A DNA stretch of 64,000 bases from JAHRVQ01 sp051278195 (lineage in GTDB: Bacteria > Pseudomonadota > Gammaproteobacteria > Pseudomonadales > Azotimanducaceae): contig JBNMQM010000017.1 in NCBI GenBank assembly GCA_051278195.1, positions 7,489 through 71,488 on the forward strand, in the 5' to 3' direction. Positions 25,105 to 34,194 of this stretch are shown in pieces. Every line of letters begins with the position of its first letter. Position 1 is the first letter of the stretch. Made by a program: the position numbers and the translations under genes. The notes under the pieces were generated by a model. The model saw only the letters and a program-made list of their open reading frames with translations, was not told where the DNA came from and did not search any database.

Positions 25105-28100
25105 ATGTTTTTGCAAAATCTTAAATTTGAGCTGAACTATCATCGCCAGCAATACGCGTTTTACGTGATGGCGGGGGTTGTCTTCCTGCTATTTTTTCTG
25201 GCGACGGCGACACCTAATGTGACAATTGGTGGCAGCGCCCCCAACGTCAATCTTAACGCCACCACTGCCATTTTTAATTCACTTCAGGTGGTGTCGTTTT
25301 TCTCGGTTCTTATGTCGGTCTCGTTCACAGCCAACAGTGTGCTTCGGGATTATGATTTCAAAACGATTGAATTCTTCCTGTCACGGCCCTTGTCAAAAGT
25401 GGGCTTTATCTATGGCCGGTTTACCGGCAGTTTCTTCTTCGGCTTTCTGATCTATTTAGCGGGCTTGCTGGGAATTTTGATCGGCGAACTGATGCCCTGG
25501 CTGGATCCAGAACGGCTCGGGCCCTTTAGTTTTACGCCCTATATCTATGGGACTTTACTCGGTGGTTTGCCGAATCTGTTTATCTTTAGTTGTATTTTCT
25601 TCTGCGTCGCGGCGATCACCCGATCCCTGGGATACACCTATGCCGTTGCCATGGGTTTGTTGATGTTGAATATCCTGTTGGCGTTTTTTACCGATAGGGA
25701 AACGATACAGCTCACCAGTATTTTGGATCCCTTTGGTACCACTGCGATTGACGAACTTACGCGCTACTGGACGCCCTACGAGCTGAACCGAAATCTACCG
25801 TCTCTCTCGGGGCCCATCCTCGTGAACCGTGTCTTTTGGTTGTTTGTTGCGGGTTTTTGTCTTGCTGTGAGTTATAAATTTTACCCTTTCTCGATCAATC
25901 GAAGTGGCAAAATAAAGACCCTAGGAGCCCCTAACGAAGCCGCATTATGGGTTATCTCTTCGCCTGTTAGAAAATTTTCCCAACGATTTGATACTAGCGC
26001 GCAGTTCCTGCAGTTTTTGTCTCAAACTAGGTTCGAAATTCGCAACATAGTCTTTAGTTTACCCTTCGTCATTGTCATGGTGTTCGGCATGATTCTTGTG
26101 GTGGCTGGAGCGATCGGCAATCTAGGCGATATCGCCGGCACACCGGTTTACCCCACGACCAGTAATATGATGGACGTGATCAACGGTGTGTTCGCTTTTC
26201 CGTTGCTGGCGGTATTGGTCTACATGTCCGGTGATATGATGGCGAGGGAGCGTACGACACATAGCAACGAAATTATGGATGCCATGCCCTTTCCAAACTG
26301 GGTCATGGTTTCTGCCAAATGGGTGGGTCTAACAACGGTTGTCGTACTCATGCTGCTCGCCGTCATCATGGCGGCGATCCTATTTCAGTTAGCTAACGGC
26401 TACTACGATATCAACTTGTTGCAGTACCTATTGGGATCATTGTTCTTTTTTCAATTTCCGTTGTATTTAATGGTGACATTGTCGGTGTTTTTCTATGTGT
26501 TAACCCGCAATAGATTCATCACGATGTTCCTAATGATTGTCTTTGTGGTCTCTGGCATGGCGCTTTCGGCCATGGGGTTCGAACACAACCTATACAGCTT
26601 GTCTGAAGTTAACGTATCTCGTTTCTATTCGGATTTCACTGGATACGGTCAGAAACTTGTACCGCATTTATGGCAAAGCCTCTACTGGGGATTGTTTGGC
26701 TGCTTACTTTTGCTCGCTTCCCTCCTTCTTTGGCCCCGTGGCAGTGAAAATGATCGAGTAAGTCGAGCGAAAGTCATGCGTGCCCGAATGACTCGTCCGG
26801 TAGTCGTCAGCGTTTGGGCATTTTCTACGGCATTCGTCATTGTCGGTGGGTTCATCTACTACAACTCGAATGTGCTCAATCGGTATCTAACGAGTGATGA
26901 TATTGAAACCCTGCAGGCCGACTATGAGAAAGCCTATAAGCGTTTCGAGCGAGAACCGCAGCCGGAGATTCGGAGTGTTTACGTAGAGGTCGACATCTAT
27001 CCAGCGCTTCGAGAAGTTGCCGCTAAAGGGCACTATGAGTTGATCAATAGAACCGATGCTCCAATTAGCCAAATCCATCTCTCGGATCCTTTTGGCGTAG
27101 AGATTGATCAGTTACATCTGCCGCAATCAGACCTTATTTTTGATGAGGCGCTTGGCTACCGAATCTATAGTCTAGCCTCGCCGCTTGCACCAGGCGATAT
27201 CACACGATTAGATTTTGCCGTTCGGTGGTTAACGCCAGGGTTTACCAATGACGGTCACCCGGTGCAGCTGACGAGTAATGGAACCTTCTTTAACAATGCT
27301 GACCTGTTGCCGCTAATTGGTTATCAAAGTGGCACAGAATTGCAGAATAACAATACTCGCCGTGAACAGGATTTGCCTCCGGTTCAACGAATGCTTGATC
27401 TGGACGACCCTGAGGGCAGGAGTAGCATAGGGCAATTTACAAATCCGCGAGTTGATTTTGAGACTGTGGTCTCGACGTCAATCGACCAAATTGCTATCGC
27501 ACCAGGCTACTTACAAAAAGCATGGGAAGAAGGCGACCGGAAATACTTTCACTACAAGATGGATTCGCCTATTTGGAACTTTTTTGCCTTTATGTCGGCT
27601 GATTATGAAAAAAAGTCCGCCAAATGGAATGATGTAGCGATTGAAGTGTATTACAAGCATGACTACAACTTGGACGTCATGATCGAATCAACTAAAGACT
27701 CACTTGAATACTTTTCAAAGAACTTTTCCCCCTATCAATATCGTCAGATTAGAATACTTGAGTTTCCCGGTTTTCAAGGGCGCTTTGCTCAATCTTTTCC
27801 AAATACGATTCCCTTTAGTGAAAGCATTGGTTTCACCGCAGACCTTCGAGACAAGAAGAATATCGATTACGTCTACTATGTGACGGCACATGAGTTGGCG
27901 CACCAGTGGTGGGCTCACCAGGTGCTTGGAGCGAACGTGCAGGGGTCGACGCTGATTGTTGAAACTTTGGCGCAGTATTCAGCGTTGATGGTGATGGAGC
28001 AAAAATATGGCGCCGCCGATATGCAGAGGTTCCTGTCTTTTGAGCTCGATGGTTACTTGCAGGAGCGCGGCAGTGAGGTCATAGAAGAGTTGCCGTTGTA

Positions 28101-28665
28101 TCGGGTTGAGGACCAGCCCTATATCCACTACCGAAAGGGCAGTGTCGTGTTCTACGCGCTAAAGGATCTGATTGGTGAAGCGGCGATCAATGACGCCCTC
28201 GCAACATTTATTGAGCGGTACGCATTTAAAGGTTCGCCTTATCCAACAACCCGCGACCTGCTAGCGCTGATTCGCGACCGTGCGGATCCACGCTTTGCAG
28301 ATACGATTACCGACATGTTTCAAAAAATCGTCCTCTTTGATGTGAAGGTGAACGACGCGAACGTCGAAGCGTTAGCGGGCGGGGGTTATGAAGTTAGTTT
28401 TGATGTTGCAGCAGCAAAGTTCGAGGCAGACGGCGAGGGTTTTGAAACAGAAGTTGCGATTTCTGATTGGATAGACATCGGCGTAATGGGTCAAAAAATA
28501 GGTGATGCTGAGGTACCTGAGTTACTACATCTAGAAAAAGTTCACGTGGTTGAAAACAGCGCAAGCTTCACCATTCGGGTTGACAAGAAGCCTGTCTCAG
28601 TCGGGATTGATCCACTGAACAAGCTTATCGATCGGAACCCTGACGATAATATTAAGGATGTGTAG
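25105..28665 (+). CDS. ABC permease fused to M1-family aminopeptidase
   Basis: 1186 residues. The N-terminal about 600 residues hold about twelve hydrophobic segments in two sets (about 20-260 and 315-605), like two ABC-2-type permease halves. The C-terminal about 560 residues are an M1 metallopeptidase with HELAHQWW (zinc ligands H929 and H933, catalytic E930) and the third ligand in LIVETLAQY (E953). The spacing to the third ligand is 19 rather than the usual 18 residues. Topology puts the peptidase outside the cytoplasmic membrane, tethered to the transporter. The fusion exists as a known but poorly characterised family; its substrate is unknown. Confidence 0.88.
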   Translation: MFLQNLKFELNYHRQQYAFYVMAGVVFLLFFLATATPNVTIGGSAPNVNLNATTAIFNSLQVVSFFSVLMSVSFTANSVLRDYDFKTIEFFLSRPLSKVGFIYGRFTGSFFFGFLIYLAGLLGILIGELMPWLDPERLGPFSFTPYIYGTLLGGLPNLFIFSCIFFCVAAITRSLGYTYAVAMGLLMLNILLAFFTDRETIQLTSILDPFGTTAIDELTRYWTPYELNRNLPSLSGPILVNRVFWLFVAGFCLAVSYKFYPFSINRSGKIKTLGAPNEAALWVISSPVRKFSQRFDTSAQFLQFLSQTRFEIRNIVFSLPFVIVMVFGMILVVAGAIGNLGDIAGTPVYPTTSNMMDVINGVFAFPLLAVLVYMSGDMMARERTTHSNEIMDAMPFPNWVMVSAKWVGLTTVVVLMLLAVIMAAILFQLANGYYDINLLQYLLGSLFFFQFPLYLMVTLSVFFYVLTRNRFITMFLMIVFVVSGMALSAMGFEHNLYSLSEVNVSRFYSDFTGYGQKLVPHLWQSLYWGLFGCLLLLASLLLWPRGSENDRVSRAKVMRARMTRPVVVSVWAFSTAFVIVGGFIYYNSNVLNRYLTSDDIETLQADYEKAYKRFEREPQPEIRSVYVEVDIYPALREVAAKGHYELINRTDAPISQIHLSDPFGVEIDQLHLPQSDLIFDEALGYRIYSLASPLAPGDITRLDFAVRWLTPGFTNDGHPVQLTSNGTFFNNADLLPLIGYQSGTELQNNNTRREQDLPPVQRMLDLDDPEGRSSIGQFTNPRVDFETVVSTSIDQIAIAPGYLQKAWEEGDRKYFHYKMDSPIWNFFAFMSADYEKKSAKWNDVAIEVYYKHDYNLDVMIESTKDSLEYFSKNFSPYQYRQIRILEFPGFQGRFAQSFPNTIPFSESIGFTADLRDKKNIDYVYYVTAHELAHQWWAHQVLGANVQGSTLIVETLAQYSALMVMEQKYGAADMQRFLSFELDGYLQERGSEVIEELPLYRVEDQPYIHYRKGSVVFYALKDLIGEAAINDALATFIERYAFKGSPYPTTRDLLALIRDRADPRFADTITDMFQKIVLFDVKVNDANVEALAGGGYEVSFDVAAAKFEADGEGFETEVAISDWIDIGVMGQKIGDAEVPELLHLEKVHVVENSASFTIRVDKKPVSVGIDPLNKLIDRNPDDNIKDV

Positions 28666-28689
28666 TCACGTGGCTGTATAGTAGCACCA

Positions 28690-30225
28690 CTAAAGTGTTG
28701 CGCTGGTAATGAGCACATTTACATTGGTGAGGCTGTCTTCCGCAGAGAATTGCCAGCCGGAGATAGCGTCTTCAGTGTCCGATGCCGCGATCGACATTTG
28801 GATTGTTTTGCGCTGCACTTGACCTCGAGCTGTGGCATTAAACTCAATCGTAATAGCAGGCAGCGAAAAAGTCGTTAAGTTTGTAATGGTTGCGACTAGA
28901 TGACCTGCTTCGGATAGCTTTGGCTCAACACGGAAGTAGCGGCCTGGGTTATCCGCTAGGTCTAGCTTAATAAATGCGAGTGTTGCATCCCGTCCGATTG
29001 AACCGCTCACGTTCATCGTGGCACTAAAGTATTCCTTTGCCGTACCTCGATCACCAGCGACCAGTAAAAGTTCTCCTAATGCTTGACTCGCAACGGCCGT
29101 GGGCAGCAATGCGTTACTCTTTTCGAGATACTGCTTAGCCTCTGTGCGGTTACCCTGCTTGGATGAGACAAGACCCTGTCCCAAGTAATACTCGAAGTAA
29201 CTGCTATCTAATTCGATTGCTCGAGCGTAAGCGGCTTTGGCATCATCATACTGCTTGCGCTGATAGTGAATATTGCCTTGTAGGCCATGGAATCGTGCTT
29301 CCGATGGCACTTTTGTGAGCGCACTGCGTAGGTTAACTAGCGCGTTATCGTAGTCGCCCTCGGTGAACAAGGTTTGGGCTCGGTCAAAATTTTGGTAGGC
29401 GTAGCTATTATCCTTGAGGAACTTCATTGCTGCTTGATATCTTGCTTCACCCAGATCACCACCAGGATTGCCGAGTCCTGCTACCGTATTTCGGTTGGCA
29501 ATGACCCGATCCTGTGAGGGTGGATGACTGGCGAAGAGTCCATCGATAAAGCTGCTTTGCGCACCCTCAGATAACCTGACGAAAGTTTGTTGCAGAGAAA
29601 TGGCGGCAGCAGGGTCGTATCCTGCTGCCGCCATGTACTGGACACCATAATAATCGGACTCTAACTCAGCGTTCCGGCCGTACTTCTGGCTAATCAACTG
29701 GGCACCTAGCTGGGCGCCACCGACGACATAGTTGCCGTAGTCCGACTCGCTAACAGCTGCTCCGATAGAGGTTGCAGTCATCAGTCCTTGTAGGATCATG
29801 CCACGTTGTATGGAATTGGCGCCGTGCTTTGCCGCAGCGTGCACAGCTTCGTGACCCAAAACCGCCGCTAACTCTGCCTCGTTCTTTAGTTCGACGAGCA
29901 AACCGCGATTAATTGAAATTTTACCGCCGGGCAATGCCCAGGCGTTGGGGACACTGTTGTTGAGAACCACGAATTCATAGGGGAGGTTTCGATCTCCGGC
30001 TGCTGCGACACGTTGGCCGACGCCATTTACATAGCGTGAAAGCTCTGGGTCAGTCACAAATTGGCCGCCCTGGGCTTGCTGTGCAGGCACGTATTGCTTT
30101 GTTCCCATAGCAATTTCTTCTGCCTCCGAAAAGAAAGACACTTCGTTTTTGCCAGTCACAGGATTGACGGCGCAACCGGTGCTAATGAAGAGGGGAGCCA
30201 AGAGTAATACAAACCACAGACGCAT
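28690..30225 (-). CDS. M48-family metalloprotease lipoprotein with TPR repeats
   Basis: 511 residues from the ATG at 30225 (the frame continues upstream but without similarity; AAGG lies before this ATG). The lipobox STGC near residue 18 predicts a lipoprotein. The M48 catalytic motif is HEAVH (H125-H129), with the third zinc ligand in NAELESDYYG. The C-terminal half, from about 290, has TPR-like helices (ALVNLRSALTK, AKAAYARAIELDSS). It resembles periplasmic BepA/YfgC-type proteases that monitor outer-membrane protein assembly, though orthology is not claimed. It converges with the permease-peptidase gene. Confidence 0.9.
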   Translation of the reverse strand: MRLWFVLLLAPLFISTGCAVNPVTGKNEVSFFSEAEEIAMGTKQYVPAQQAQGGQFVTDPELSRYVNGVGQRVAAAGDRNLPYEFVVLNNSVPNAWALPGGKISINRGLLVELKNEAELAAVLGHEAVHAAAKHGANSIQRGMILQGLMTATSIGAAVSESDYGNYVVGGAQLGAQLISQKYGRNAELESDYYGVQYMAAAGYDPAAAISLQQTFVRLSEGAQSSFIDGLFASHPPSQDRVIANRNTVAGLGNPGGDLGEARYQAAMKFLKDNSYAYQNFDRAQTLFTEGDYDNALVNLRSALTKVPSEARFHGLQGNIHYQRKQYDDAKAAYARAIELDSSYFEYYLGQGLVSSKQGNRTEAKQYLEKSNALLPTAVASQALGELLLVAGDRGTAKEYFSATMNVSGSIGRDATLAFIKLDLADNPGRYFRVEPKLSEAGHLVATITNLTTFSLPAITIEFNATARGQVQRKTIQMSIAASDTEDAISGWQFSAEDSLTNVNVLITSATL

Positions 30226-30332
30226 GAGATTTACCTTTCGATTCAATCTTTGTGCAATATGGTAGGGGGAAATTGCTGCAACTGCGAGTGCCGAAGGAAA
30301 ATAAGGGGGTCGAAGTAAGGTATGATGGGCAG

Positions 30333-30941
30333 ATGACGATCGACATCGAAACGATTCACTTTGCACTGAAAAGCCATGACCCGGTGCGACATACCGTGGG
30401 CGAGACCACGCGCACGGCAGCTGTCGCCGCCATTTTGAAGCAAACGGCCGGACACACTGAGGCCTTGTTTATCCTCCGAGCCACCAAGGATGGGGATCCC
30501 TGGTCGGGGCAAATGGCTTTTCCTGGCGGCCACATTGAATCTTTTGACGCGTCATCAAAAGATGCAGCCATTCGTGAGACTCAGGAAGAAATTGGTTTGG
30601 ATCTTAATGTTCATGCCCGCTATCTGGGTGCCTTGAATGAAGTCAAAGCAAATCCCCGGAGTCGTCAAATTGATATGGTTGTTTCCCCTCATTTGTTTGT
30701 ACTGGAAAACCATGACGTCAATTTTGCGCCCAACTATGAGGTGGCAGATGTGTTGTGGGGGTCGCTGAATGACATGTATCACGGCAGAAGTGCGACCCAA
30801 ACTCAATTCGCCATGAAGGACGATATGCAGACATTTCCCGGCTACGATGTGGGCGGGCAAGTAGTCTGGGGTCTCACGATGCGGATGGTAGAAGACGTGT
30901 TCAGCATGATCGATCCAAAGTGGGCGTCACTCGGCGAGTGA
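30333..30941 (+). CDS. Nudix hydrolase, NudL/CoA-diphosphatase-like
   Basis: 202 residues from the ATG at 30333. The Nudix box reads GGHIESFDASSKDAAIRETQ then EEIGL, one residue longer than the MutT consensus and with Asp where Glu is usual before the x7 stretch. That pattern, with GQMAFPGGH in front, is seen in NudL-type CoA pyrophosphatases. It is cytoplasmic and divergent from the M48 gene. The substrate is inferred from motif shape only. Confidence 0.8.
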   Translation: MTIDIETIHFALKSHDPVRHTVGETTRTAAVAAILKQTAGHTEALFILRATKDGDPWSGQMAFPGGHIESFDASSKDAAIRETQEEIGLDLNVHARYLGALNEVKANPRSRQIDMVVSPHLFVLENHDVNFAPNYEVADVLWGSLNDMYHGRSATQTQFAMKDDMQTFPGYDVGGQVVWGLTMRMVEDVFSMIDPKWASLGE

Positions 30942-31146
30942 GATCGGTCGTACCGCTTTGACCGGGCCCCTTCGTACTCCTCTAAAACATCCCGCAACTT
31001 CTCAATATGGCGCGCTGCGCGACGATGGGTGCGGACCCTTCGTGCCGTGAGTTGAGAATCTCTTTATTTGCAATGAACTGCGATTACATTATCATCACGA
31101 TTCTTCAAGGGCCGCGTGAGCCCGCAATAGGCTCTAGGCATTAATT

Positions 31147-31926
31147 ATGCAGAAATCAAAAATTTACGGTGTCATGTCAGCAAGCACAGTGCTGATTGGT
31201 GGCGTCATGATTTTTCTGCAGCCGGATTTCAGCGTCAATTTGATTGTGACGATCTGCCTGGGTCTGCTTATCGCAATGATCGTCCCCGCGGTTCTAATTA
31301 GTATGACAATCAACAAGCTTCAGGGCGATGTTGATGGAAAGCTCGTGGAGCTTCGCGCTCAAGGCGATGAGCTGAGTACGCTTAAAGCGAAATTTTCGGC
31401 GGTGACGACACTGGACGACCTCACTGGCTGTTCGAATAAGCGTCATTTTATGGATTCGCTGATGCAGCATCGCGCCATGAGTGAGCGTGGTACTTATGAA
31501 TTTACCGTTGCGATTACTCAGGTTGACCAATTTACTGAAATCGTCGAAAAACAAGGTTTGGGGCGCGGTAATGAAGTGCTTCAGCTGTTTTCTAGAATCG
31601 TTAAAGCCGCCTTGCGCGAAGTCGATGTGATCGCGCGCATGGAGTCGGATAAGTTCGCTTTAATATTGTCAGGCTGCTCCGAGCAGGATGCATTACAGAT
31701 TATCACTCGAATTAGCCAGTTGATTGGCCAGATCCAGGTGAACCATGACGATCAGGACGATATAAAGATCACGTCGTCGGGCGGTATTACTTCTTTTCAT
31801 GGGACTGAAACAACTGAAGATCTAATTGAGCATGCCGAGCAGGCGTTGGTTTTTGCGATCGAGCAAGGTCGCGATCGGGTTGCCGGTTATAACTACGTCA
31901 GGCCGGAAGAAACGACGGAAAGCTAA
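31147..31926 (+). CDS. Membrane protein with degenerate GGDEF domain
   Basis: 259 residues. Two membrane helices lie at about 7-25 and 30-55, then a short coiled linker and a GGDEF-family domain. DDLTGCSNKRHF is intact, but the active-site loop GGDEF is replaced by ESDKF (166-170), so diguanylate cyclase activity is unlikely. The RxxD motif (REVD, 157-160) five residues before it matches the c-di-GMP inhibitory site. The protein may therefore bind c-di-GMP as an effector; this is inference. It stands alone, converging with a Nudix gene. Confidence 0.82.
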   Translation: MQKSKIYGVMSASTVLIGGVMIFLQPDFSVNLIVTICLGLLIAMIVPAVLISMTINKLQGDVDGKLVELRAQGDELSTLKAKFSAVTTLDDLTGCSNKRHFMDSLMQHRAMSERGTYEFTVAITQVDQFTEIVEKQGLGRGNEVLQLFSRIVKAALREVDVIARMESDKFALILSGCSEQDALQIITRISQLIGQIQVNHDDQDDIKITSSGGITSFHGTETTEDLIEHAEQALVFAIEQGRDRVAGYNYVRPEETTES

Positions 31927-31935
31927 GCGGCTCGT

Positions 31936-32439
31936 TCATGCTGGTCGGTAGTTTTCAGGCAGCGGATTTTTTAGAAAGACTGACGACTCAGGGATGGCGC
32001 CAGTGGCAATATCTGCCATCAGTGCGGGTATTTGTCGGGGTGAAAACTGTTCTCTGCTATCCATTAGTTCCTCAATCGACCACCACCTAAATGCCAGCGA
32101 CCACTCAAGTTCGTAATCGAGCATATTGTCCATCGTGGGTTCAAACCTGGCAGCGGGCACCAAAAAATACTGTTCATGCGATCGTCTAGGTTTGTCTTGG
32201 AACGTGAAGTCAATCGTCGTGTGCCAGATCTGTTGAGTTGCCCCGGTAAACGACAAGCCGGTCTCTTCGAACACTTCTCTGCGCATGCAATCTTCCGCTG
32301 CTTCTCCTGTTTCGATCCCGCCCCCGGGTAGCGTCCAAGCGCCGCCAGGCACCCAAGGTAAGTCCACCTTCAGTAAAAGTATCGAGTGATCGGGCGCACA
32401 TATGACGGCACGTGCGGCATTTCGGATGATGGGTTTCAT
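31936..32439 (-). CDS. Nudix hydrolase, MutT-like
   Basis: 167 residues with a standard Nudix box: GGGIETGEAAEDCMRREVFE then ETGL. LPGGGIETGE and a short C-terminal helix give a typical small MutT-type fold. Its ATG overlaps the stop of the LysR gene by 4 nt (ATGA), so the two are translationally coupled. The nucleotide substrate is not predictable. Confidence 0.85.
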   Translation of the reverse strand: MKPIIRNAARAVICAPDHSILLLKVDLPWVPGGAWTLPGGGIETGEAAEDCMRREVFEETGLSFTGATQQIWHTTIDFTFQDKPRRSHEQYFLVPAARFEPTMDNMLDYELEWSLAFRWWSIEELMDSREQFSPRQIPALMADIATGAIPESSVFLKNPLPENYRPA

Positions 32440-33341
32440 TTTTCTATCATTTCACTTTCCAGTAGTTTTGTCATAGCCGCCAAGGCTCTGCCTTTGTTGG
32501 CGATCTTCCACGCCATAAAAACGTTGTCCTTACTGAGCGCGCTGTTGGTGCTCAGTTCAATCATTTCACCATTATCGAGATAGGGCTGAATCCGAGACCG
32601 AGACAAATGGCCAACGCCAAGTCCTGCTAGCTGCGCTTCGACTTTTTGCTCAACGTTCTGCACGTAGAGCGCTGGGCTATCTGAGACGAGACCGGCGCTG
32701 GTCGATATGCTTTTCTGCGTTGAATCGTGTGCTACGACGCGACGACAGGCGCGTAGCGCAGCTTCTAAACGTTCAGGGTCGTCGACGCATTGAGCGATGG
32801 GGTGATTGCTGGCAACCACTAGGACGAGATCATTTTTGCCTAGCGGGATGCTCCGGTAGCCCTTGTTGGCCGGCACGGGTCCTGGCGTGCTCACCACTAG
32901 ATCCACTGCGTCGCGCTCCAGAAGTTCCCAGGCCCCATTTAGGATGTGTTCACCTATATCGAGTTCGATGGATGGATACTGGTCGGTAAATAGTCGAATT
33001 GCCCTAAAAAATCTGGCGTAGTTAGACGGCGCACCGACGCTAAGTCTTAATCGAGGTTCCCAGCCAGTCGCCACTTCGCGACTTCTGTCCGCGAGTCGCG
33101 CGGCTGCGATGAGAATTTGTCTGCCGTCTGCCAGAACGACCTGACCTGCCGCGGTGAGTACCGAGCGCCTGCCCTGCCTGACGAAAAGTGTGACATCGAG
33201 TTGCTCTTCGAGTTTTTGAATGACATAGGACAATGCTGAAGTGGCTTTGCCGAGATCTTCCGCTGCACTGGCAAAACTTCCTCGCCGTTCAATGGCATCA
33301 ATCGCCTCTAGCGCTTCAATCGTGATGGGGTTTTTGGCCAT
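32436..33341 (-). CDS. LysR-family regulator of the quinone-stress locus
   Basis: 301 residues. The N-terminal winged helix-turn-helix (LEAIDAIERRGSFASAAEDL, then TSALSYVIQKLE) is classic LysR, followed by a periplasmic-binding-like effector domain. It is divergent from azoR-yqjG and near a pirin gene, an arrangement like E. coli yhaJ with yqjG and yhaK. That makes a role in sensing quinones or electrophiles likely, by analogy. The 226-nt gap to azoR carries repeats that could be its operator. Confidence 0.88.
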   Translation of the reverse strand: MAKNPITIEALEAIDAIERRGSFASAAEDLGKATSALSYVIQKLEEQLDVTLFVRQGRRSVLTAAGQVVLADGRQILIAAARLADRSREVATGWEPRLRLSVGAPSNYARFFRAIRLFTDQYPSIELDIGEHILNGAWELLERDAVDLVVSTPGPVPANKGYRSIPLGKNDLVLVVASNHPIAQCVDDPERLEAALRACRRVVAHDSTQKSISTSAGLVSDSPALYVQNVEQKVEAQLAGLGVGHLSRSRIQPYLDNGEMIELSTNSALSKDNVFMAWKIANKGRALAAMTKLLESEMIEK

Positions 33342-33349
33342 AGAGAAAA

Positions 33350-33458
33350 CTGTTCTGAATTTCTGATTATTCTAATCGAAGAACAGCTCTTATTCGATTT
33401 TCTTTGATCCGTACACTGGTCCCCTTAGCTAAACGAACAGCTAAACGAACAGTTAAAC
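33350..33458. promoter_or_regulatory. Repeat-rich LysR/azoR intergenic region, candidate operator
   Basis: An inverted repeat CTGTTCT (33350-33356) / AGAACAG (33380-33386) lies just upstream of the LysR start. The same GAACAG core recurs twice in a 12-bp tandem repeat, AGCTAAACGAAC at 33427-33438 and 33439-33450, followed by a partial third unit AGTTAAAC. LysR regulators bind this kind of divergent gap. Binding is not shown. Confidence 0.5.
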
Positions 33459-33567
33459 CATCAACTGAATCATCAGATAAAACATCCGTGGTGCCGGCAG
33501 TGTCAGCGTTGATGGACTACCAGCTCGCAAGATTTAGCAGAAATTAAATTCCAAAAAGGAGATTGAA

Positions 33568-34182
33568 ATGAAAGTCCTTCACATAGATTCAAGTGTCAAC
33601 CTGACCGGTAATAGCCGGCAATTGACGCGTTACCTCGTCGATCAATTAGTGGCGGATGAAATCGTTGTTCGAGATGTCGCACAAGAAAATCTGCCGCTCA
33701 TGTCTGCGCAAACATTGATGCGTTTTTATAACCACGAAGAAGGCGATGAAGCCAACGGGGACGTGCTGCGGCATTTAGCCTTGTCAGATACGCACATTGA
33801 AGAACTCGTATCAGCTGACGTCGTGGTGCTTGGCGTGCCCATGTATAACTTTGGGGTGCCTTCTCAGTTAAAGAATTGGATAGATCATGTGGCTCGGCGT
33901 GGGCAGACATTTCGTTACGGTAAAAATGGTCCAGAAGGCCTTATCGGTGACACCCGCGTCTATGTAGTAGCGAGTTCTGGCGGCACGCCAATCGGCAGTT
34001 CGGCAGATCATGCCTCCAGTCACGCGGCCCAGGTGTTGAGTTTTCTTGGGGCCACCAGTGTAGACATCATAGATGCTAATGGTTCCAAGGGTTCTCCAGA
34101 GCAGGTTGTTGAGTCTGGAAAAAATCAAATCGATGCACTTATACATCAGAACTTAAATCAAACGCGTGTGCAAAGCATATAA
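33568..34182 (+). CDS. azoR: FMN-dependent NADH:quinone reductase / azoreductase
   Basis: 204 residues, flavodoxin-like fold. MKVLHIDSSVNLTGNSRQLT opens with the FMN phosphate-binding loop (SSVNLTGNSRQL). PMYNFGVPSQLKNWIDHVAR and ASSGGTPIG are conserved AzoR stretches. It reduces quinones by two electrons in the cytoplasm, protecting against semiquinone redox cycling. A strong Shine-Dalgarno AGGAGA precedes the ATG. It is followed 12 nt later by yqjG; both probably answer to the divergent LysR protein. Confidence 0.92.
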   Translation: MKVLHIDSSVNLTGNSRQLTRYLVDQLVADEIVVRDVAQENLPLMSAQTLMRFYNHEEGDEANGDVLRHLALSDTHIEELVSADVVVLGVPMYNFGVPSQLKNWIDHVARRGQTFRYGKNGPEGLIGDTRVYVVASSGGTPIGSSADHASSHAAQVLSFLGATSVDIIDANGSKGSPEQVVESGKNQIDALIHQNLNQTRVQSI

Positions 34183-34194
34183 GGAAAGTGTGAG

